Source: a virus
Length of the DNA: 60,221 bases
Virus record (IMG/VR): IMGVR_UViG_3300034012_000852
Coordinates: 1 to 60,221 of that record
Reading direction: 5' to 3' (one strand)
Shown here: one piece after another, positions 56,902-60,221 of the stretch
Numbering within the stretch: the stretch's first letter is position 1
Layout of the letters: every line of letters starts with the position of its first letter
Program-made: the position numbers and the translations under genes
Notes under the pieces: model-generated
Seen by the model: only the letters and a program-made list of their open reading frames with translations
Database searches by the model: none
What the model was told of the DNA's origin: nothing

Positions 56902-57863
56902 TGCGGGTTCCAAGATATATTTACAAATCCACCAGAGCCAACCGTTACTGGATAATTTGAGCCTCCAGTAACGCTTACGCAGTTATAGGTTGCGTTTGTT
57001 CCGGCGCTTCCGGGGTTTCCTGAGCCGGTTCCGGGATTGCCAGCGTTACCGCGACTGCCCCCACCGCCCCCGCCCCCCGCACCGGCTCCGGCTGGGGGAC
57101 GGCTTACATAAAGTCGAGCGCCGCCGCCGCCACCGGCCCCCGCTCTCTGAAGGCCAGCACCGCCACCGGGACATCCGCCCGCAGAACATGATGCTCCCGG
57201 GCCGCCGTTGCCCCCACCAGCACCGCCACCGCCGCCGCCAGACTGTCCAGAAGCACAACTGCCAGGGTTAGAAGTCCCTGCGCCACCACCACCACCACCA
57301 CCATAATTAGAACTTGCTGGTGATGCAAAGCCCCCGAATGGCGATCCTCCAGAGCCACCATTACCAAGAACTATAAATCCGCCCGGGAAAGGGGGGCTAC
57401 AGGGTAGATTGCCCCCGTTATTGCCGCAAAACCCCGGCGTCCCGTTGGTTCCTGCGTTGCCACCTGTACCACCACCACTACCCGCAGACCCTCCGGGGAA
57501 GTTATAAGAAAGTGCCGTGCTGGCTGTACCGTTATTTCCCGGAGAGCCTGGATTGCCCGGATTGCCTGAGCCAAAACCGTAACCCCTGGAGCCACCTGCG
57601 CGGGAATCAACGACATAATAGTTCCCATTAGAACAGCAATAATCTTCCCAATATGCTGGCCTACCGCAGCCGCCGTTGCCTCCGCCGCCACAATTCCCAG
57701 GGTTGCCGCCATTGCCAGGGTTCCCGGAGCCACCTTGACCCTGAACACTTACACGGGTAATACCAACCGGAGCGGTCCAAGTGCCAGATGTATTAAATGT
57801 TTGCGAGCCACCGGGGGTTAGCACGCCCCCATACATTGCAATTTTTGGTGTTCCTGCGGGCAT
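56898..57863 (-). CDS. Gly-rich adhesin / tail-tip protein, 321 aa
   Basis: After an N-terminal beta part (GGVLTPGGSQTFNTSGTWTA, then PVGITRVSVQGQGGSGN) the protein is an extended Gly-rich repeat with Asn and Pro (NPGNPGSPGNNG; GNPGTGSGNPGSAGTN) and scattered Cys pairs (CGGGGNGGCG, CCSNGN). This composition suggests polyglycine-II helices as in phage S16 gp38-type adhesins, ending in a small beta domain (YNCVSVTGGSNYPVTVGSGG). It is likely the receptor-contacting tip. The GNPG repeats resemble collagen and stand next to three hydroxylase-type genes. Confidence 0.7.
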   Translation of the reverse strand: MPAGTPKIAMYGGVLTPGGSQTFNTSGTWTAPVGITRVSVQGQGGSGNPGNGGNPGNCGGGGNGGCGRPAYWEDYCCSNGNYYVVDSRAGGSRGYGFGSGNPGNPGSPGNNGTASTALSYNFPGGSAGSGGGTGGNAGTNGTPGFCGNNGGNLPCSPPFPGGFIVLGNGGSGGSPFGGFASPASSNYGGGGGGGAGTSNPGSCASGQSGGGGGGAGGGNGGPGASCSAGGCPGGGAGLQRAGAGGGGGARLYVSRPPAGAGAGGGGGGGSRGNAGNPGTGSGNPGSAGTNATYNCVSVTGGSNYPVTVGSGGFVNISWNPQ

Positions 57864-57870
57864 TTTTTCC

Positions 57871-58467
57871 TCACTCGTAGTAGAACCAGCCAGTCACAAT
57901 GTACTTGCTGCGTTCACCAAAAACAGTATTGCCACGATGGGCATGTGTAAATGCAGCAGGCCAAAGCACCATCGTATTTTCAGTGGGCTGCAACCTGCGC
58001 TGCTGATATAGAAACTCAGTTTCTCCAGCCTCTTCTTGAGTTAACGTGTTGAGGTATAGCATATATACCAAAACACGCTCGGCCTGCTCTCCGTTATTTT
58101 GCTCTGCGTGCCAAATATGATAGCCGCCGCCAGGGTCGGTACGCTGCATCTTCATGGCGGTACCGGTAATTTTTCCATCCTTAAGCAATGAAAATTGCTC
58201 AGTATAGGCGTCATAGCATTGCTGAAGCCCATCGAAAAACACCCGAGTCGCGGGGATACCATTAAAAGCGGCGGCAGTATGTACGCCAAAATTAAAATCC
58301 AACTGAGTATCGTTTTTCCTATGTTTAAGCGCACCTTCGCTACGCTGACGGTTTGTTCCCGCGCCAGAATCAATCAAACGCTCAAACTCACTAATCAAAT
58401 GCTGACAGTACCCATCCGGGTATACATTCCGGTAGACGGCAATGAAGTCTTTGTACTCTGCGTTCAT
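57871..58467 (-). CDS. 2OG-Fe(II) oxygenase, type A, 198 aa
   Basis: An iron-dependent oxygenase using 2-oxoglutarate. Proposed ligands are H120 and E122 in YHIWHAEQNN (HxE in place of HxD), with the distal His in AFTHAHRGN (H175) and the 2OG-contacting basic residue R178 or K188 (KYIVTGWFYY). The beta core (RVLVYMLYLNTL) separates them in the normal order. ATG 58467 overlaps the upstream stop (ATGA). The DNA here is visibly less GC-rich than neighbouring late genes. Substrate is unknown. Confidence 0.8.
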   Translation of the reverse strand: MNAEYKDFIAVYRNVYPDGYCQHLISEFERLIDSGAGTNRQRSEGALKHRKNDTQLDFNFGVHTAAAFNGIPATRVFFDGLQQCYDAYTEQFSLLKDGKITGTAMKMQRTDPGGGYHIWHAEQNNGEQAERVLVYMLYLNTLTQEEAGETEFLYQQRRLQPTENTMVLWPAAFTHAHRGNTVFGERSKYIVTGWFYYE

Positions 58468-59018
58468 TTGAATGCTGGCCCCGAAGCCCAAGCCACAAGA
58501 GATTGACGATTACCGCTTGTCACGGGGGTTACTTGGTGGAGTACATATGAGGGGAATGCCGCCACCAGTCCCCGCTGTTTGCGAACGGTTTGTGGCTGAC
58601 CACCAGTCATAACCTGGAGGTTTCCCCCCTCGTACTGGCTCGGGTCGCTCAGTTGGAGAACCAAACTGAATTTGCGACTTACATTTGTGTTGTAGTCCTG
58701 ATGCCATCCATACATCCCTTGTTCTGATTGAACATAATTTGTTAACTGAAACGGCTCACCAAATCCCGTCAGATCAAACCGATAATATTTGGCATTTAGA
58801 GAAGAAGCGATTTGCCCAAGTTTCTGAAATACCCAAGCGGTATCTGGCGTTTTATTCAGCCAAGAAATTTGAGACCTCCGAATCTTCGCCAAGTCTGGCC
58901 CCTGCGGGTCACCGCCCACCTGCGCCTGCTGATCGGCCTTACGAGCCTGCTCTTGGAGCCAGTCTAGTTCCTGCTCCGTAAACCCACTCTCCCACCAAAC
59001 GAAGGGTTCTATGGGCAT
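58464..59018 (-). CDS. 2OG-Fe(II) oxygenase, PKHD/PiuC-like, 184 aa
   Basis: The clearest of three oxygenases. GMYGWHQDYNT supplies H106 and D108, FPSYVLHQVTPVTSGNR supplies H161 and R171, and RKFSLVLQLSDPSQYEGG sits between them: the full HxD...H...R set of PKHD-type hydroxylases. The N-terminus (FVWWESGFTEQELDWLQEQA) is a short helical cap. ATG 59018 lies 11 nt after the upstream stop; in-frame codons further upstream are a shadow of that gene. Prolyl or lysyl hydroxylation is plausible for this family, but the substrate is unproven. Confidence 0.88.
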   Translation of the reverse strand: MPIEPFVWWESGFTEQELDWLQEQARKADQQAQVGGDPQGPDLAKIRRSQISWLNKTPDTAWVFQKLGQIASSLNAKYYRFDLTGFGEPFQLTNYVQSEQGMYGWHQDYNTNVSRKFSLVLQLSDPSQYEGGNLQVMTGGQPQTVRKQRGLVAAFPSYVLHQVTPVTSGNRQSLVAWASGPAFK

Positions 59019-59029
59019 AGCGTATGGAG

Positions 59030-59623
59030 TCAGCACATGCTGCACGGGCGCTCCTTGTGGGACACGATGAAATGAATGCATCGCGTCGGGGTGTCGGTAT
59101 TGCTGCCGGTCAGTTGGTGCTGCATCCACGAGTTTCCAAACATCACGGTTCCAGGCACCATGTTGTTGAAGTGAATGCTGTTGGTGGCGTTGAGTACTTC
59201 GCCGCCCTGCACGAAGTCCAGTTCGATCATGGACTTGTTCATGCGGGTGTCGTGGTAAATCGGGTACGCGCCACCCTCGGGCGTTTCGAGGAAGAACCAC
59301 CCACACATCTGGCTGTTCTTGTGGACATGCACGGCGGTGCCGCCGCCTCGATTGATCTCCTGCGCCCAAAGACCGGAGAGGTAGAAGTCGTACTTCTCGA
59401 CCGCATACCCTTGACTCCGCAGCAGGTCTACAACTGACAGCAGAAGGTAGTCTGCCACTTCCCTGAAGGCAGGATCGTGCGCGAGATGGGCGGACTGAGA
59501 CATCGGCCACTCGGGCTTGCGAACTTGATCCAAGTATTGGATGCATGTCGGCAGAACCTTCTCAGCCAAGTCGGGCCGCTCATCTCGATAGACGATAGCC
59601 GGGAAGTAGGCAAAGCCTTCCAT
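59030..59623 (-). CDS. 2OG-Fe(II) oxygenase, PF13759-like, 197 aa
   Basis: Third oxygenase, of a different subfamily. GGGTAVHVHKNSQMCGWFFL, then EGGAYPIYHDTR and PGTVMFGNSWMQHQLTGSNT with TRCIHFIVSH follow the order of the 2OG-FeII_Oxy_5 family. Metal ligands probably include H101 and H169, with R181 for 2OG; these assignments are by alignment from memory. Its ATG (59623) shares one base with the TGA of the 73-aa gene. It has an N-terminal helical domain (SVVDLLRSQGYAVEKYDFYL). Confidence 0.75.
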   Translation of the reverse strand: MEGFAYFPAIVYRDERPDLAEKVLPTCIQYLDQVRKPEWPMSQSAHLAHDPAFREVADYLLLSVVDLLRSQGYAVEKYDFYLSGLWAQEINRGGGTAVHVHKNSQMCGWFFLETPEGGAYPIYHDTRMNKSMIELDFVQGGEVLNATNSIHFNNMVPGTVMFGNSWMQHQLTGSNTDTPTRCIHFIVSHKERPCSMC

Positions 59624-59844
59624 CAAGCGTTGATGTGGGCTTCAATTGCGGCGGCGAAAGCCGTGATGTCAGCGGCGGAAACGTCACGAGCGTCCACAGG
59701 CTTGCTGCGGGCGTTCTCAAGCAGGGTTTCCTTAGCAAGCCGCACGGCTTCCAGTTTTGCCTGCTTGGCCTGCAACGCCATTTGGTTAGCGTGGCGGGCG
59801 TTCTCCAAATCCATCTGGAATTGTTGGTCAACAGTCATAGACAT
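59623..59844 (-). CDS. small Ala-rich helical protein, 73 aa
   Basis: ATG 59844 follows TAGGAGCAAAAA. A Gln/Ala/Lys-rich helix (MDLENARHANQMALQAKQAK, then LEAVRLAKETLLENARSKP) is followed by a second helix ITAFAAAIEAHINA. I remember similar short proteins next to fibre genes in environmental phages. It could be a fibre oligomerisation partner, but no evidence is visible. Confidence 0.65.
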   Translation of the reverse strand: MSMTVDQQFQMDLENARHANQMALQAKQAKLEAVRLAKETLLENARSKPVDARDVSAADITAFAAAIEAHINA

Positions 59845-59856
59845 TTTTTGCTCCTA

Positions 59857-60221
59857 TTAAGCGGCCATATTCTTCATGGCAATATTGCCGTACCACGTCG
59901 TGCCTCCATCCGGGGTGAAGAAAACCCAGATGTCAGTGGCGTTCGCCGTGGTTGTGCGAGACAGGGACGCTGCCCCGCCAGGGAATCGGAAAGAACCACC
60001 AGACCAAGCCACAGTTCTACCGGCTGTGCCGTCGTTCGTCAAGATCAACGTGAACGAAGACGAGCCCGTGGCGATTGGGTTGGAGAGTGTAAACGTGCAG
60101 TTGCCGGTCAGCGTGGCAGTGAAGACGTTGGCATTCCGCAGGTCAATGGTCGTGGCCGTCCCGGTGTTACCCAGGGCAGAAACCGTATCCGCGTAGGCTT
60201 TGGGTCGCACAAACCCTGCGG
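59857..60221 (-). CDS. tail fibre C-terminal domain (cut by window edge)
   Basis: The frame is open to the right window edge, so the N-terminus is missing. The visible part (AGFVRPKAYADTVSALGN, then NVFTATLTGNCTFTLSNP and WVFFTPDGGTTWYGNIAM) is a beta-sandwich tip common at phage fibre C-termini. An in-frame GTG at 60210 could be mistaken for a start. It precedes, in transcription order, the 73-aa protein and the three oxygenases. Confidence 0.75.
   Translation of the reverse strand, partial: AGFVRPKAYADTVSALGNTGTATTIDLRNANVFTATLTGNCTFTLSNPIATGSSSFTLILTNDGTAGRTVAWSGGSFRFPGGAASLSRTTTANATDIWVFFTPDGGTTWYGNIAMKNMAA

Noticed and set aside
1-60221. tRNA genes
   Set aside because: Scanning for TTCGA/TTCAA-type T-loops followed by acceptor pairing gave no plausible cloverleaf. 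A tRNAscan run would be decisive.

Overview
The window is almost certainly one near-complete genome, or most of one, of a lytic tailed bacteriophage. About 100 tightly packed genes fall into three blocks. It carries terminase, portal, scaffold, HK97-type capsid, adaptor, nozzle and lysis genes, a family-A DNA polymerase and a primase-helicase. I saw no sheath, baseplate, long-tail tape measure, RNA polymerase, integrase, tRNA, rRNA or CRISPR array. The adaptor and nozzle genes and the very large internal proteins point to a short-tailed (podovirus-like) particle of the kind recovered from freshwater and marine viromes. The host is unknown. GC-rich, codon-biased DNA and a captured copy of an RpoD region 4 very like the proteobacterial one suggest a proteobacterium, perhaps a betaproteobacterium (inference).

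Layout. (1) Positions 1-13579, minus strand: head genes. In transcription order these are small and large terminase, portal, a short helical protein, a GroES-like co-chaperonin, scaffold, a 152-aa protein, a 293-aa structural protein and the major capsid protein. A rho-independent terminator follows, then a run of small, mostly basic or Gly/Lys-rich virion-type proteins, two head-tail connector proteins, and a tail protein cut by the window edge. (2) Positions 13580-13995: a divergent, G-rich intergenic region. (3) Positions 13996-35949, plus strand: early and replication genes. About 30 mostly tiny genes of unknown function come first. Among them are a TIGR03299-type protein, several zinc-ribbon and HTH proteins, and a fusion of an HTH-like domain with sigma-70 region 4. 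Then come a VRR-NUC nuclease, DNA polymerase, HExxH protein, Cas4-like nuclease, HNH protein, SNF2-type helicase, a putative ssDNA-binding protein and a primase-helicase. (4) Positions 35903-60221, minus strand: a 2,852-residue polyvalent internal protein, two or three further ejection-type proteins (one with a GH73 glucosaminidase domain), nozzle and tail proteins, a lysis cassette (GH24 lysozyme, 3-TM holin, other membrane proteins), a tail-assembly-chaperone-like gene, a Gly-rich adhesin, three consecutive 2OG-Fe(II) oxygenases and the end of a tail fibre.

How the parts work together. Early genes read rightward from the divergent region, and late genes read leftward. The rightward block meets the leftward block tail-to-tail at 35.9 kb, with a 47-nt overlap. 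No phage RNA polymerase is visible, so host RNA polymerase probably serves throughout. The HTH/sigma-4 protein is the obvious candidate for redirecting it. Six near-identical 16-bp palindromes at early gene boundaries, and two covarying leader stem-loops, are unexplained regulatory-looking elements.

The most unusual points are: the HTH/sigma-4 fusion; the GGGGACAnnTGTCCCC palindrome series; the three adjacent 2OG-Fe(II) oxygenases directly downstream of a tail fibre and upstream of a Gly/Pro/Cys-rich adhesin; and the giant polyvalent protein with an embedded HExxH protease-like motif. Everything here is read by eye. No database search, structure prediction or composition calculation was run.
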